Source: Eupeodes corollae (Eukaryota > Arthropoda > Insecta > Diptera > Syrphidae). Taken from it: a DNA stretch of 64,000 nt. The stretch spans positions 129,202,238 to 129,266,237 of the forward strand of contig NC_079147.1 of NCBI RefSeq assembly GCF_945859685.1, given 5' to 3'. Under the pieces are notes generated by a model. That model was not told the DNA's origin. It saw only the letters and a list, made by a program, of their open reading frames with translations, and did no database searches. Position 1 is the stretch's first letter; the number at the start of each line of letters is the position of its first letter. Shown piece by piece: positions 42,310 through 55,100 of the stretch. A program made the position numbers and the translations under genes.

Positions 42310-45300
42310 AGACTAACTTAATCCTCTCAAAAAGTATTTTTTGTTTAGGTGACAAATAAAGTATAATATTGTCGCCCAGTGTTATCAGACTCAACGGAAT
42401 TTTAACTTCTCACCCCAACGCAAGATGAAGAGAAAGAATTGCTAGCTAATGATGTTGTCCACATGAAATAGCTAAGGAATACTTACGAACGTGATGAACC
42501 AAAGCATAAGAAGAATAGGATTAAAAATACTAAGTTTTTAATATTGTTGAATTGACGTATCTATTCCTCAATAAAAAATATAAAATCTACTTAAAACAAC
42601 TTACTTGTTTTTCATTATTATTTGCTAAAAATGCAACAAAAAATAATAAATAATTGGCCTCAGAAAAAAAAGCGTTTTTCTTGGAACAAAGTAGGTAAAT
42701 ACAAAATTTTTTTAATTATTAAGAAGTTACACTTCATCATCCAGTTTTATTTTGTAAGTGCAAATGCAGAATATCAATGAAATAAAAAAAATATACTAAA
42801 TTACATGCAATTTTGAAAAAAAAATTAAAACTTTATTTAAAAACTAGCAACAGCAAGACGACCTTGGTTATTAATGGATGAGATTTAAAGCATGTCGTGA
42901 AGCGGCATAGTGAAATCGGCTACAAATCATCTTTATTGCAGTATTTGTTCCTATATCGCAAAGTTTTGATTTGTTGCTGAAAAAAAAAAACACATCGATT
43001 AATGCTTTCAAATATTGTGGTTTATGTAAAATTTACCTTGAAGTAATCGCGCCATCATGAGCTTTCTGGTCAATGAATGCACAATTGAACGTTTGCCATA
43101 TTAATTCGTTTATAATTACACCATTCCCGGGATAGTGCTAATATGTCGATCCGATTGAAAAATTGTAGGAAGTCGTTTTTGACATTCTTCATTCTTCAGA
43201 AGATGTTGCTTTAGATGTCGCTACAAGTCATTTTTTTTGGTCGGCTTGGAGACTTGGCGAAGGACTTTCCTAAAGAGCCAAAGAATTTAAAATGTCTATG
43301 TTAAGACTACTCGTAAGTAAATGAATTAACTTACCTGATTAACCTGATATGGCATTCCCAAACTGCGAAGTCAACTATTGAATGTTGAAGCTTTCGCTTG
43401 CCCCATTTATTTGGATTTCACAAAGTCGATGAAATGGCTGAGGATGTTCGCTGATTCCGAATTGAATTCTTATTTCTAGTGGTGTTTTGCTGCTGGTGTT
43501 GTTGCATTGCATGCATCTGACTATTGGCAGATACGGTGACACCGATTATGATACAGCAGCAAATGAGTGTAGAAATAAATACTTTTCTCAACAAGCTTCC
43601 AATATCAATTTACAAACATTGATTTTATTTTACTGGGAGAAATATAATAGAAAATAAACTCATCTGGAAATCAGTGCACTTTATTTGAGCAAAGCTTCCA
43701 ATTTTCTTAAGGGAAGTTGCTTCCTGTATCATGGTTTGTAACCGGCAGCACTAAAAATGTAAACACTAAGTAATTTTAATATTATGGAACTGTCATTTTT
43801 GACAAGTCACAAGATTTTCATGATTTGTTCTTGTAGCCTAATCTGACAGTTTTTACACCACCCACATGTATTCACCGATAAGGAATTTAAGAGAGTTCAA
43901 AGAGTTTGAGATTGTTTCAGGCAAGACGGATACTGGTCGGTTCTCTTGGTAATAATATTTCTCTATGCCTTTCCCAAAGAGATAACAGTTGGCACAAACA
44001 AAAACATAAACTCATGGGAAGGTAGAGGAATATAATAACATAGAAACCAAACATTTTAGAAAGAGCTTTGATTTTTGTAGGAAAGATCTTTGTGTGAGGC
44101 TTTTCAATATAGCTCTTTTAGTTTCATAGGTCAAAATGATTAATTCTGGTAAAAGCCACTAAAATTCTTCAAACAAAAATTAAACAATTTTAAACCTTTT
44201 TATAAACTTGAGCTCGCACTTAAGGTAAAATAGTGGGAATATTTTACAATGCAAAAAAAATAACATATATTAACCCTTGTTTGTAGAAAATTCTATACTG
44301 AACAAACAAGCCATTCAATATTTTTCAACCTCATTGCTTTTTGAGAGTTAAGATAAAAAGATGCGTTTGTAGCATTTCCCATTTTATGGATGATTTTATT
44401 AAATTGAAGCAGATATAGAAAGCATCGCTTATTATTTTTATCGTTACATTTTTTATTCTTAACTTATTTGTTCAATGGCATTTTAAAATTATACATATGC
44501 TTTGCATTATAAAATAACTATAAAATTAAATGAATATAATGTATGTTTATATTTTCTTATAATCTTCTTTAATTTCATAAAACATTATTATCGGTACCTA
44601 TTAATCAATAAATTTTTTTCTTTTTGGTATTTAATATGCATTAGATAAATGTTTTGTATTATTACACTGGAACGAAATTACAATAAAAATGATAATTGAA
44701 AATAATATTTTTCCAGAGGCAAAGGGAATGGGCAAAATGGTAATTGAGAATAATACTTTACCAGAGGCACAACAAAATACAAGTACTTTCCTAACAATAC
44801 GTTTCTTCTTGACATTTACAATTGTTCTATGAGTACTTTACACTATAATATAAGATTGAAAACGTTGCGTTTAAAATAATAAAAAAAAAAAAAAACAATT
44901 TATAAATAATACAAATATATACCAGCACATTTCCAACTACACATCTAAAACCAAGCCTGAGCGAGTTGAAATTGCACAGCGACCACAATGTCCTCCGCAA
45001 AATGCTCTTCGATTGGTGGCAGACCGGTGAAACTAAAAAAATAAAAGTTAAAATTAAATTTTATTTTATTAAATTGTTTTTTTTTTTATTAATTTTAGTG
45101 TCTCATTTTTTTCATAATAGTTATGAGTGACCATTTATAAATAGCGAGTGCTTTAATTGTTTTTTTTTTTCTATCTACAGTTTAATTGACAGTCCCTGGC
45201 CATATTATTAGACGCACTTTATATTTTATGAAAAATCTTAATTTCCAGCTATTTTAATCAGCCCCGTTTGCTCGGCGATTATGGCATTTGCCAAGAAATC

Positions 45301-45950
45301 GTCATTGAACCACATGAAACCGCGGTTCTCAGACCGCCATTATGTCATATCATTTCGAAATTAAAATTGATTAAGTATCTGTTTTCCAGATCTTGGTTGG
45401 CTCGAATGCTAACATTCACTTTGTTCACTTGCTGAAAAGCAGCTCCCACCGCCTCCACTTTTCCTTCGGGTCTTCAATTATAAGAAGAAGAAGCCATTGT
45501 CAAAGATGGCTTCTTCTGGATCTACTGGCGCTGTCGTAAGTATGGCCATGTTCTCTTCATTTCTTTGGAGTTTCAGACACGGAAGTTCTTTATCCTGAAT
45601 ATCTTATTGATTTAAGGGAACATACTAGGATCACTGGAATTAACGACTGGACTGATAACTTCAGTGTCCTTACCTCCAAGTCATGTGGGTCTGTAAGTTA
45701 TCTGTATAAGTTTTTGAGTCTTGTCACTAAGCCACTCTTGTGCCTACGTAGTGCGTCAATAGTCGTGTTTCTGTAGGCGTCGAGGCCAGCGTATCTTTCT
45801 GTATTTTAAAGGAATGCGTTGAAACCTGATTGAAATGCATTTCGGAGGAAACACCTAAAAGAAAAACAGTTAAACCTTTATTGGTCGGTGAGTAAACTGG
45901 AACTATGTATTAAAGACCGACCAAGAAACATTGGCGAAGAGAAAAAAAAT
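42310..45950. other. AT-rich stretch without a recognised gene
   Basis: No protein or RNA gene is recognised. A short imperfect tandem duplication (AATTGAAAATAATATTTTTCCAGAGGC) lies at about 44694-44770. The part 45300-45550 holds fragments such as KDGFFWIYWRCRKYGHV that faintly resemble a FLYWCH-type zinc finger, but too little to call. The block around 43040-43330 is less AT-rich and may be old transposon sequence. Confidence 0.4.
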
Positions 45951-46019
45951 ATATGACATCATTTACGGACTGTGAAGCTTATATTAGAACTAGCTATGTA
46001 CCAAAAATATATGATATAG

Positions 46020-46369
46020 ATGACTAGTGGTAAGGCAACAAAAAAATCATCATCATTTGTGACTTCTAAAGTTGATTCATGCATATTCATTGGTGACAAA
46101 ATAATAGATCCTACATACGTTAATGACGGATTCATTGGTAGAGATTCATTGGATATTGAGCGCTTGATATTGCATTTAAAACTAGTTTTTGAGGTAAAAG
46201 TTTTCACAGCTTAATTTTGTTTTGTTATGACAGACTCGACGATTCCATTACATTATCAAAAAGTGGCTATGTGGGCCGACTATTTGAACGGCTTGGAATT
46301 ATCGAGGCTAACCCTGTTTCGTCAATAGCAATTATTTCAAGGAGCAGTGTCGTTAGTACTTTACACCCA
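46020..46369 (+). pseudogene. Two unassigned exon candidates
   Basis: 46020-46195 reads MTSGKATKKSSSFVTSKVDS, then GDKIIDPTYVNDGFIGRDSL and DIERLILHLKLVFE and ends GAG/GTAAAAG. After 40 nt TTATGACAG leads into a block open to CCCAG/GTAAAT at 46370: LDDSITLSKSGYVGRLFERL, GIIEANPVSSIAII and SRSSVVSTLHPG. Both look protein-like and both end in good donors, but the first leaves phase 0 and the second needs phase 2, so they do not join as read. I recognise no family. They could be a mutated host gene or a transposon gene; the next + strand exon is not found because the minus-strand retroelement follows. Confidence 0.3.
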
Positions 46370-46559
46370 GGTAAATTTCCATATCGTTAACAGTATTAGA
46401 ATTAGAAACATATCAAATAAATAAATCAATAAATATTTCAAAGATAGTATAACTGATACATAAAAAGAGTAGGTATATACATACATACATTCAACATAAA
46501 GTTCAGAAAAAAAATAACAACAAAATGGTAAATTTTTTATGATTATAAAACTGTGATAC

Positions 46560-48404
46560 AAAATTCAATAATACTTATCAATAGAATTTAAATAAATTGT
46601 AAAAAGCCAGTCTTTTACTTTTTTAAGAAAGAGTTTAAGTTTGGAATTGTTCTGATAGACAAGGGTAATTTATTAAATGACTTTGGTGCTGCGGCAGTAT
46701 TATAGTTAGAGAAATGAATCTTATGGGCAGTGGGTTCATTGACAAGGTGCATGTTGTTTATTTTTAGATTATATAACTGCGAGTTTCTACTAGGAATATT
46801 ACGCTTTGCTTGAAAAATTCTTTAAGTACTTTAAAAATATACAAATGTCTCATAGGTAGAATTCCCAATTCCTTGTATAAAGGCCAACTTTCAGTTAAAT
46901 TAGTAAAACACAATTAAAATCCGAATTAGACTGGTAGCCGTCGAAAGGCCATTCAAAGCTTAAAAATAAAGTTAATATATATTAGGAAATATAAAATGCC
47001 GAGTATAGATCCCAGTGGAATTCCGTTTTTTAAAAAACGAGCTTCACTTTGTTTGACGTTGATAATAACTTTTTGAACTCTTCCCTTTAAGTATGATTTT
47101 AACCACTGAACAATGACTCCCCTAAATCCTGCATTATACAACTTACCTAAAAGTAAATTGTGATCAACCACGTAGATTTATTATTATTCAAACTGCCATA
47201 AAGCTGACTGCATAGCCTAAGAATTGCATCTTCGGTTGATTTTCCTGAACGCATACCAAATTGATTTTCACTAAAAAACCTATTTTTATTTAGGAAAGAA
47301 GTAATTCTATTAATCATAAGTTATTCAAAAATGTTTGAAAAAGTAGGAAGGATAGAAATAGGTTGGTAGTTAACCTTATCTTCCTTTTCAAACAGGGGAA
47401 TAACCTCAGCGCAAGTAAATTGTTCAGGAAAACAGCCCTGTTCAACACTTAAGTTAAATATGTAACTCAAAACATCGGAAACAAAGAATGCAATTTTTTT
47501 AAGTACGTTCCATCTGAAGTGCAAGAATTTTTATTTTTTAAAGTTAAAATTATTATTATAGAATTAAAAGCAAAGCTATTTGATTGTATGAATTCAGCAT
47601 CTAGACAATGTTGATTATAACAATTACAATCATCACCGGTATTACTAGATGGCTTCAATACATCAGATATTTCAATAAAATATTCATTAAATTTATTTGA
47701 TATACAGTTAACATCAGTTAGAGGAACATAATTAACTACAATAGTTTCTATTACGTTTGGCTTTTTTGTTTTGCCTAAAATGATATCAACAGCCTTCCAT
47801 TCTTCTTTTATATTGCCTTTTGATTTTTCAAATAAGTAACAATAATAGTTTTCGCGAGTCGATTCAACATTTGTACTAACAGCTATACAAAGTGTGAGGT
47901 AATACTTTTTTGGTTTTACATTATTTGGATGTTTTTTTAGCTTTATACTAATTGTGCAAAAAATTTTGATTTATTGTTGACTTTTAAACGAGTAAAAATG
48001 TGGTGACTGAGTTCCTCTATAAACAAACTTTTACTAAACGCGTGCAATCTATAAAAACATAACATTGTATAGTTTTCGTTTTGATAGCAAAACGATAACT
48101 TTACACCATCCGCACTGCAAATGTCGATTTTTGAGAATTGCTGAACGAAATTTTTATCAATGTAAACTGCAATACCACCTGACGAATAAAAATAATTGCA
48201 ACAACTAAAAAGCGCATTACCCGGTATATTATAAAGGCTTATTTCACTCTCATGAAAACAAATTTCTGTTAAAACTATTATAGCTGGAAATTTTTTTAAT
48301 GACTCAATGTGAGCTAGGAAATTAGAACATTTTTTTCTGAGACTAGGGACTAAAAATTGGCAAATCACCAATACTTTAAACTGAATAAGGAATAGGATTA
48401 ACAA
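46560..48404 (-). mobile_element. Non-LTR retrotransposon remnant (jockey/CR1-like)
   Basis: On the minus strand it runs from the endonuclease (48404-47943) through a linker (47900-47640), the reverse transcriptase front (47530-47250) and a mid part (47171-46953), to a C-terminal block (46880-46560: LGILPMRHLYIF-like, then LKLFLKKVKDWLFTIYLN). Reverse transcriptase motifs around the catalytic box are deleted. Stops and shifts occur throughout. It separates the candidate exons at 46.0-46.4 kb from the ADAMTS gene. Confidence 0.8.
46953..48404 (-). pseudogene. Endonuclease and partial reverse transcriptase of the minus-strand non-LTR element
   Basis: Endonuclease: SLRKKCSNFLAHIESLKKFP, AIIVLTEICFHESEISLYNI (with the conserved Glu), SSGGIAVYIDKNFVQQF and LCFYRLHAFSKSLFIEEL in place of the usual YRPP. 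Linker: NVESTRENYYCYLFEKSKGN and IKEEWKAVDIILGKTKKPNV. Reverse transcriptase: IFNLSVEQGCFPEQFTCAEV, KEDKVNYQPISILPTFSNIF (RPISILP motif), FSENQFGMRSGKSTEDAILR, and MVDHNLLLGKLYNAGFRGVI, then KQSEARFLKNGIPLGSILGI (GVPQGSILG motif). The catalytic box is not visible. The element is a relic. Confidence 0.83.
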
Positions 48405-48591
48405 TACTCATATTTTATTATTTTATCAAAACCAGAAATACAATTCATTCTTACAGAATTGTCACCCTCACTTCTCCTCATAAAAATATTTCCATTCCTA
48501 GTCTAAACGTATTGGACTCCTATCGTAGTTTTTAGTGCTAACGCAGTATTTAGAAGTTGACGCCTCTCATGAATTAAGCAATCGTTTTTGT

Positions 48592-49045
48592 ACAGTGGCT
48601 CCCACGACTAATCGGACATTGAAAAGAAGAATTTTGGAAGTGCAATTTCTCTAATAAAATGTATGGGTGGTGTGAAAATTAAACATCATAAAGAATCATA
48701 TTTAACTCATATTTAATTTAAGTAAACAAAAACAACATTCTGAATATTCATTTAAAAACAATTAACAAAAAACTTAAAAAACTTCCTAACTTCCTGTCTC
48801 TCATATAATCGGACACATTGTATTTAATATTTTGTGGCGTATCCTTTTGACTTTATTACTTCCTCAAGGCGTCGAGGCATTGAAGACACCAGTTTTCTAC
48901 AAATTTCTGCTGGTATATTTTCCCATTCTTCTTGGAGACCAGTCTTAAGCTCATGAATGTTTCTGTAACTTTTTTGTGCAATGCGACGTCCCAGTTCGTC
49001 CCAAATATGCTCAATTGCATTAAGGACTGTGCAGGTGTTTTCAGC
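48592..49045 (-). mobile_element. Tc1-like transposon fragment just behind the ADAMTS gene
   Basis: On the minus strand shifting frames read IEHIWDELGRRIAQKSYRNI, then LVSKKNGKIYQQ-type and MPRRLEEVIKSKGYATKY, the C-terminus of a Tc1 transposase with the catalytic acidic residue region just lost at the start. A likely TIR, ACAGTGGCTCCCACGACTAA, lies at 48593. The other end is missing. The stop of the last ADAMTS exon is only about 60 bp away, so the fragment may lie in that gene's 3' UTR. Confidence 0.8.
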
Positions 49046-49103
49046 ACATGTGAGACATGTGACATAAGTAGGTAAGGTAAGTATAATACAATAAAAATCT
49101 TTA

Positions 49104-52100
49104 TCAACAAACAGGTACGTCTACTCTTTTATTTCCATACCAGATTTCTGAAAACTTACAATGCTCTCTCTGGGGGAAACATAAGTCATTGAAATTCTTT
49201 ATAGTTTGCTGAAAGTTGAATATTGACAGAGTATAGTTATAATTCCAGTGCCTTTCTGTTTTAGTCTGAGGTTTTTGGTAAATTAAAAAAAATAATAATA
49301 ATTTTAAAAATATTTTCATTTTTTTCACTCACATTGTTTGGTGTTTTTATAACAGCTCTGTTACCGAACATATCCCATTTGGTTTTTGAACTGATTGAAA
49401 AACCCGTTGTGTTAAAGTTGATCGAGAAGTCTCCCTGTGGACATTCTCCATTCTGATTATAACAATCACCAGCAGATCCAAAAGGTTGTTGAGTTCCAAC
49501 TGTATCAGCAAACGTAAAGTCATTTTCAATAACACGAAGTCTTACAATATCAATTGCCACCTTGCGAAAATGCGTACGACCACCATTTATGTCAAAATCT
49601 TTGTATTCAAACTTTCTCGACGCTGGAGGGCACATATCAGGACTTTTTGTTTTATTATCGTAATAAATCGAATAATTATCTGATGGATTTAAAGTTATGT
49701 ATTCTTTTGGTTTACCATTCATATTGTGGCAGTAAATTTTCATAAGCTTTTTCTTGATGAAAATATGGTATTCTCCATCATGAAGGACTTCGTGAAAACG
49801 TTTAACATCTGCACATGATTTTGGAAAACATTCTTCTGGCGGTCTACACTTTTCTTTAAGTATTTTTTGTTTGTTTGGACATTGAATTATTTTTCCGTAG
49901 CTGTCACTGCAGACTACACGCCGTTTCCTATAACCTTCACAATTGCACTAAAATAAGTAACAATATTTATAAACAATGCAATTATTAATAAATCAATAGG
50001 AAATGCTCTTAATCTACAAATTTTTAAATTTAGTTTGTATTAAAATCATTCAAATTTTATAGTTAATAAATATTAATTAATGTGAGTATAGGATATACCA
50101 AGAATATATAAAATGTTTCAATTTAACGAAGCCTTTTGCACAAAATCATGGATAGTATACCCTCTATGGATTGTGTGCTATTCTTACCTTTGTTATTTTG
50201 TATTCTCGTCGAACACAATGTGGGCACATCTGTTTTGCAATCGGTTTTTTTAAGGCATCACAAAATCTGCTTGATATTTGTCTTCCAAGTATATTTGTGC
50301 AGTTAACTGGTCTTGTTTGATATTCTGTACTGCAATCACTAACACATGTTGACCAAGCATCCGGAATCCATTTGCAAGCCACTTTACAAGTTTTTTTTAA
50401 TCGATTTGGTGTCGGTATCCTTAGAAGACTACAATACTTTGAATCAATTTGTTCCCTTTTATTGCGCAAACCTTTTTTTGCAGATTTGAACACTTTTGCG
50501 CAATAGAATTCTTTTTTTCTTATTCCGACACCACACTCAACGGAACACTAAAAGTACATATAAAACAAAACAAAATTAAAATAAGTGGGCATTTTTAAAC
50601 AGTTATCTATTAGACTAGTAGCACCAGTAGTGTTGAAATGTAGCTGAATTCAGCCACTCTAATATATTGATTTTGCTTAAGCTGAACACATTCATTTTAT
50701 TACTTGTCTAATCTAATCAAGCTGTCTGTCTGTCTGATTTTGCTTACGTAGACTGTTGGTGTCTCGGAATAAAAGTTTTTAATAATATTCCTGTATTGTT
50801 TTATTTTACAAGGACCAAGTAAAACGCCTTTCGTGTTTATTGAAATTATAAATATACCTATATTAATTCAATTAAAATAAGATTCCAACAATTAAATATA
50901 GCTACGTTTTTTAACTTCCAATATGAAGTCATTGTCGGTCCGATTTGACGAATTGAAAAATTTGACTGTTTCGTCGTTTCAAAAATTTGTATAGTATACA
51001 AAAAAAATCAAGTAGGTAACTTTTTTTTATAAATCAAAACAACTAAAAACATAATTATTGGCACCTCAAATATTTTATCAACAAAACATTATTTTATCTC
51101 CAAAATAAATGTATGAATGTTGAAAACAATATTTTTGATTGGCAGGAATTAGTTTGAAGCTTATATCTTAAGTTTTTAAAAAGATATTTGAGTCCAAAAT
51201 CAATTTTAACTAACTTTTGTTAGTGTTTTATTAGGTTTTTATTTTTTTGCAAAAAAAAAACCGTCAATTCGATTTTTCTCAAAATTTGACAAGACTTTAA
51301 TAACGTTTTTCTTTGTTGGATATAAACCACACAAAAATATTTAAATCGAGGGACCTTGAAATGTTAATAAATGTAAAAATTTTCAATTCAACAAATCGGA
51401 CTGATTACAACAACTTCCTGTTTTATATGGAATTTATTATACGTAATGTAAATAAAATTTAAGCTCAATATTAAGGAAAAAATAATAAATATATAGATAT
51501 CTCTACAATTAATCGGTGTATGTGATAACTGATACTGATACTAAGCGTTCCGTATTATGTAAAGTGATTCAACTCAAATCAAATGGATTGAAAAATTTCA
51601 AATTAGCGTTGGTTTCAAGTAGTTCTAATAATATGTCGAAATAAAAATATAAAATTGTCTGTACTATGATTATATTAATAAAACAAGTTCATTAGGTGGC
51701 ACAACAGTCCGTAGACAATCAAATGCTTATGGACTTACAACTCTCAACCATTCATGTGTGCGAGTAATTACAGGGATGGAGGAAACCTTAGGTTATATGC
51801 CGAATCGGATATATTTGAGAAAGCACTTTTCATGTCAGGAATTACTCTTTGAGAATTTGTCAATTCTTGACAAGATTCAGTACCACTAAAAAACATTTTT
51901 GTGGGGTAGGTAGAGATCAAACCAAAGATGAATAAATAATAAAGTGTAACAATTCACACAGAATGAAACACAAAATTTCAACACTTTGTTGATTTAGTTT
52001 ATAGCCCCCCAAATTTTGAGTCAGATTTAATATATTTTCCCTTAAAAACTAATTGTTGCTAAAAACTTGTGCAATAAAGGTATGAAATTCGTTATTCTCA

Positions 52101-55100
52101 TTTCCATACTTTTTAAATACTGTCAGTGATCTTTCATCATTTCGTGGAGTCAATATAAGCTGTAGACGTGTGCGTGTATATCGACATTTCAGCTTGAAAG
52201 AAAAACTAGAATGACGGATAGGTTTCCGGTTTAAATATGGAGTGTCCTTGGCTCGAACGCTATAGTTTCTGATATAAAAAAGTAAGACATAACTTTACCA
52301 CTGATGCAACATTGGTGATCGATATAATGAAACAGAACTTAATACTTATCTTTGTGAATGTTGTTCTTGAGTGACTCCGATTTGTTTAGATTGAATAAGA
52401 AATAAAGTTCTGTTTGGTACTAGGAGGGGTAGTTTAAGCAATAGCATTAATGGGCGCATTCATAAATCTAGTGACTACGTAGTCAAAATTTAACTAGCTT
52501 TGTGAATGCAAAATTTCACTACAAAAAAAGTCAATCTGGAATTGTCATATTACTCACAAATGCAAATATGTAAAATAAAAAACATTTTAGATTTGATAAC
52601 TTTAACTTATCTTTTGTAATTTTTATTTGTATTTAAATACTGAACGATTTATTAACTTCCCATAGGAAGTTATTGTAATGCGTCCGATTTGTCGAATTGA
52701 AAATTTTGACATTGTGACGTTTCTAGGTCGATAGAGTTGAAATAAAACATTTTTAGAAAGATGACTGTGCGTGCGTGTGTACGTACTTACGTTTGAACGT
52801 CCCTAAGTTCGCGACGTTTTTTCATCGTCGATAGCTCAAGCACCAGAAGAGATATCGAATTTAAATAAATTTTGTTATACAGCTAATAAGTCAGAAAACT
52901 GCAGAAAGGGCTCCTAAGAAAATTGCGTTGTGGTTTTGTTACCATAGCAGTTTAAAAAAAGGTGAACATTTTGGTAAACCATAAATATTTTGCGAACCAA
53001 AAACGCTAGAGACCTTAATTAAAATTTATAAAATATATGGTAACGATACCAAAAAAAGTATATTTAAAAAAAAAATCCAATTAAAAGAAAATTTAACAAA
53101 AGTTGGTAAAAATTGATTTTCGATTCAAATATCTTTTCAAAAATTTGAGATTATGGATTCAACAAATTTTAACTTATAGGAAATGTTGTTTTCAACATTG
53201 GGAACATTTTGAGAAAAATCTAATTAACAGTTTTTTTACAATAAATAAAAAGTTGAAAGAAAATTTTACAAAAGTTGGTAAAAATTGATTTTTGTCTCAA
53301 ATATCTTTTCAAAAATTTGAGATTATGGCTTTCAGCTAATTAAAACTTATTAAAAATATTGTTTTCAATATTTGGACAAATTTTGAGAAAAATCGAATTG
53401 ACAATTTTTTTACAAAAAATAAAAACCTAAACAAAAAAATTAATTAAAGTTGGTAAAAATTGATTTTCGACAGAAATATCTTTTCAAAACTTTGAGATAC
53501 TGGCTTTAAACTAGTTTTATCTTTTAAAAAATACTGTTATTAACATTCATTAATCTTTTGAGAAAAATCTAATTGACAGTTTTTTTTTACAAAAAATGAA
53601 AACCTAACAAAAAACACAACAAAAAACAAAACTAAAAATTGATTTTCGACTCATTTCAAAAATTAAAAATATTGTCTTCAAACTTATATTTTTTCACAGA
53701 AAATATTGTTTTCGATATTCAGTATTTTGTTTTTATTAAAATTTGTTCATACAAAAATAAAATTTACTAGAAATAGTACGCAATTAACAAATGATGTTCG
53801 GTTCTTGATAGCTCTCAAATTAATTTCATTTATCCAATTTGTAAAAGTTTAAGAAATGCTACTAAAATTGGTACAAATTTGTTTTCGACTAAAAATCTAT
53901 TTAACAAAACTAGATTTTCAAACTAAATAATTTTTTTATATGAAAAATATTGTTGGTACACTATTCACCGCCCACCACTAGGATGGAATAGATTTTGGAA
54001 TAGATTTTTGCTTTTTTAAAGCTGGTGAAAGTGTTGTACTGGTACACTTTGTAAAAAGGTACGTATTTCACTATTAAAACTTCATAAAATTAAAGGCGAA
54101 ATTTGGAAATGAGCCTTAGAATTCCCAATATCAATGAACTACCGAATAGCCTATCAAAAATTGAGGCCACTGGGAATATTTCCGTGCAGGATTTTACAAG
54201 TGTGTTCTTTTACTAAACTTTGTAAAAATATCAAAAAGAGTGATAAAACAACTGCTTGAAATTAATTTGAAACACATATGGGCTCTGGAAAGGCTTTGAC
54301 AGCTTCATTTAAAGCAAGAATTGATGATCTGAAGGATTTACGGCTCTCAGTACGTAAAAAGCTGTTTTAACAGAATCAAGAAAGGTTGTGAAGAATCATA
54401 TTGCTGATCCACAAAAATATGGGAACAATTCGAAAAGGGTATAAGGCAGGAACAAGAACATCATGAGAAGAGCGATAACTTGTACGGCCGGCGCGGCGCG
54501 GCGTGTCATAAATTCTACTCGACCAGCTAAAATGAGGGCCAAAAGAATAGTATCAGCCAGAATAACAACTTTTCTAATAATACGAAAAAATGATACTATT
54601 CAGACAAGAAAATTAAAAAATTAACCTGTTTTGAGGTAAGTACACATGGACCATTGTATGAATTTTGCAAGAGAGCAAATGAAAACACTTTGTTTTTTTA
54701 GTTGAAACAATGTTTAACTTTGACTAACTTTTTTAATATTATGCTCCTTGACAATGAAACAATGATATTAAATCAACAGAAGCTCTTTTATTACAATACA
54801 CAACTTCAAATTCAACATAAAACAATAACGGAGAAGAAAGTTATTCGCAGTTTTTCTCACACCCGGTCTCACAGACCAGTAGGTCACCATTGGCGGGTTG
54901 AAATATGTAACAACTAAAATCTTACTGAAAGTTAATAATTGTAATCTATAGCGACAAGTTTCAGAGCCGCCGGATATCAAAGATGTGACCCATTTAACTA
55001 TTAAATTTCATGTACATAAAATGTGATTTTCTATGTCTTATATTTCATTCTTATTCGTAAGTTCATACGTAAAAATAATGTGCTAGCATTTTTCCGTAAG

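Larger units (their letters stand above)
36090..42310 (+). mobile_element. Ty3/gypsy retrotransposon, decayed, with LTR-like 5' part and primer binding site
   Basis: A region with a TATA-like box (TACATATATAAAGCG, about 36502) and a donor-like CACGGTGAGTC (about 36742) precedes a primer binding site at 38043, then gag remnants (39340-40250), reverse transcriptase/RNase H (40860-41870) and a short integrase piece (42030-42160). Right after that, 42163-42272 repeats 36648-36766 (GAATTCAACTCAACGATTCC and following), as expected for parts of two LTRs. Exact LTR limits are unclear and no TSD is assigned. Confidence 0.75.

Noticed and set aside
36090..42310. Endogenous retrovirus (errantivirus) with an envelope gene
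   Set aside because: Past the integrase fragment the sequence goes straight into LTR-like repeat; no envelope-like frame is visible.
46361..46561. 66-codon minus-strand frame with a hydrophobic stretch
   Set aside because: Lies in the 3' tail of the minus-strand non-LTR element and in simple AT-rich sequence; no support as a membrane protein gene.
53095..53760. CRISPR array
   Set aside because: The repeats are about 175-bp diverged tandem units without spacers, in eukaryotic DNA with introns.
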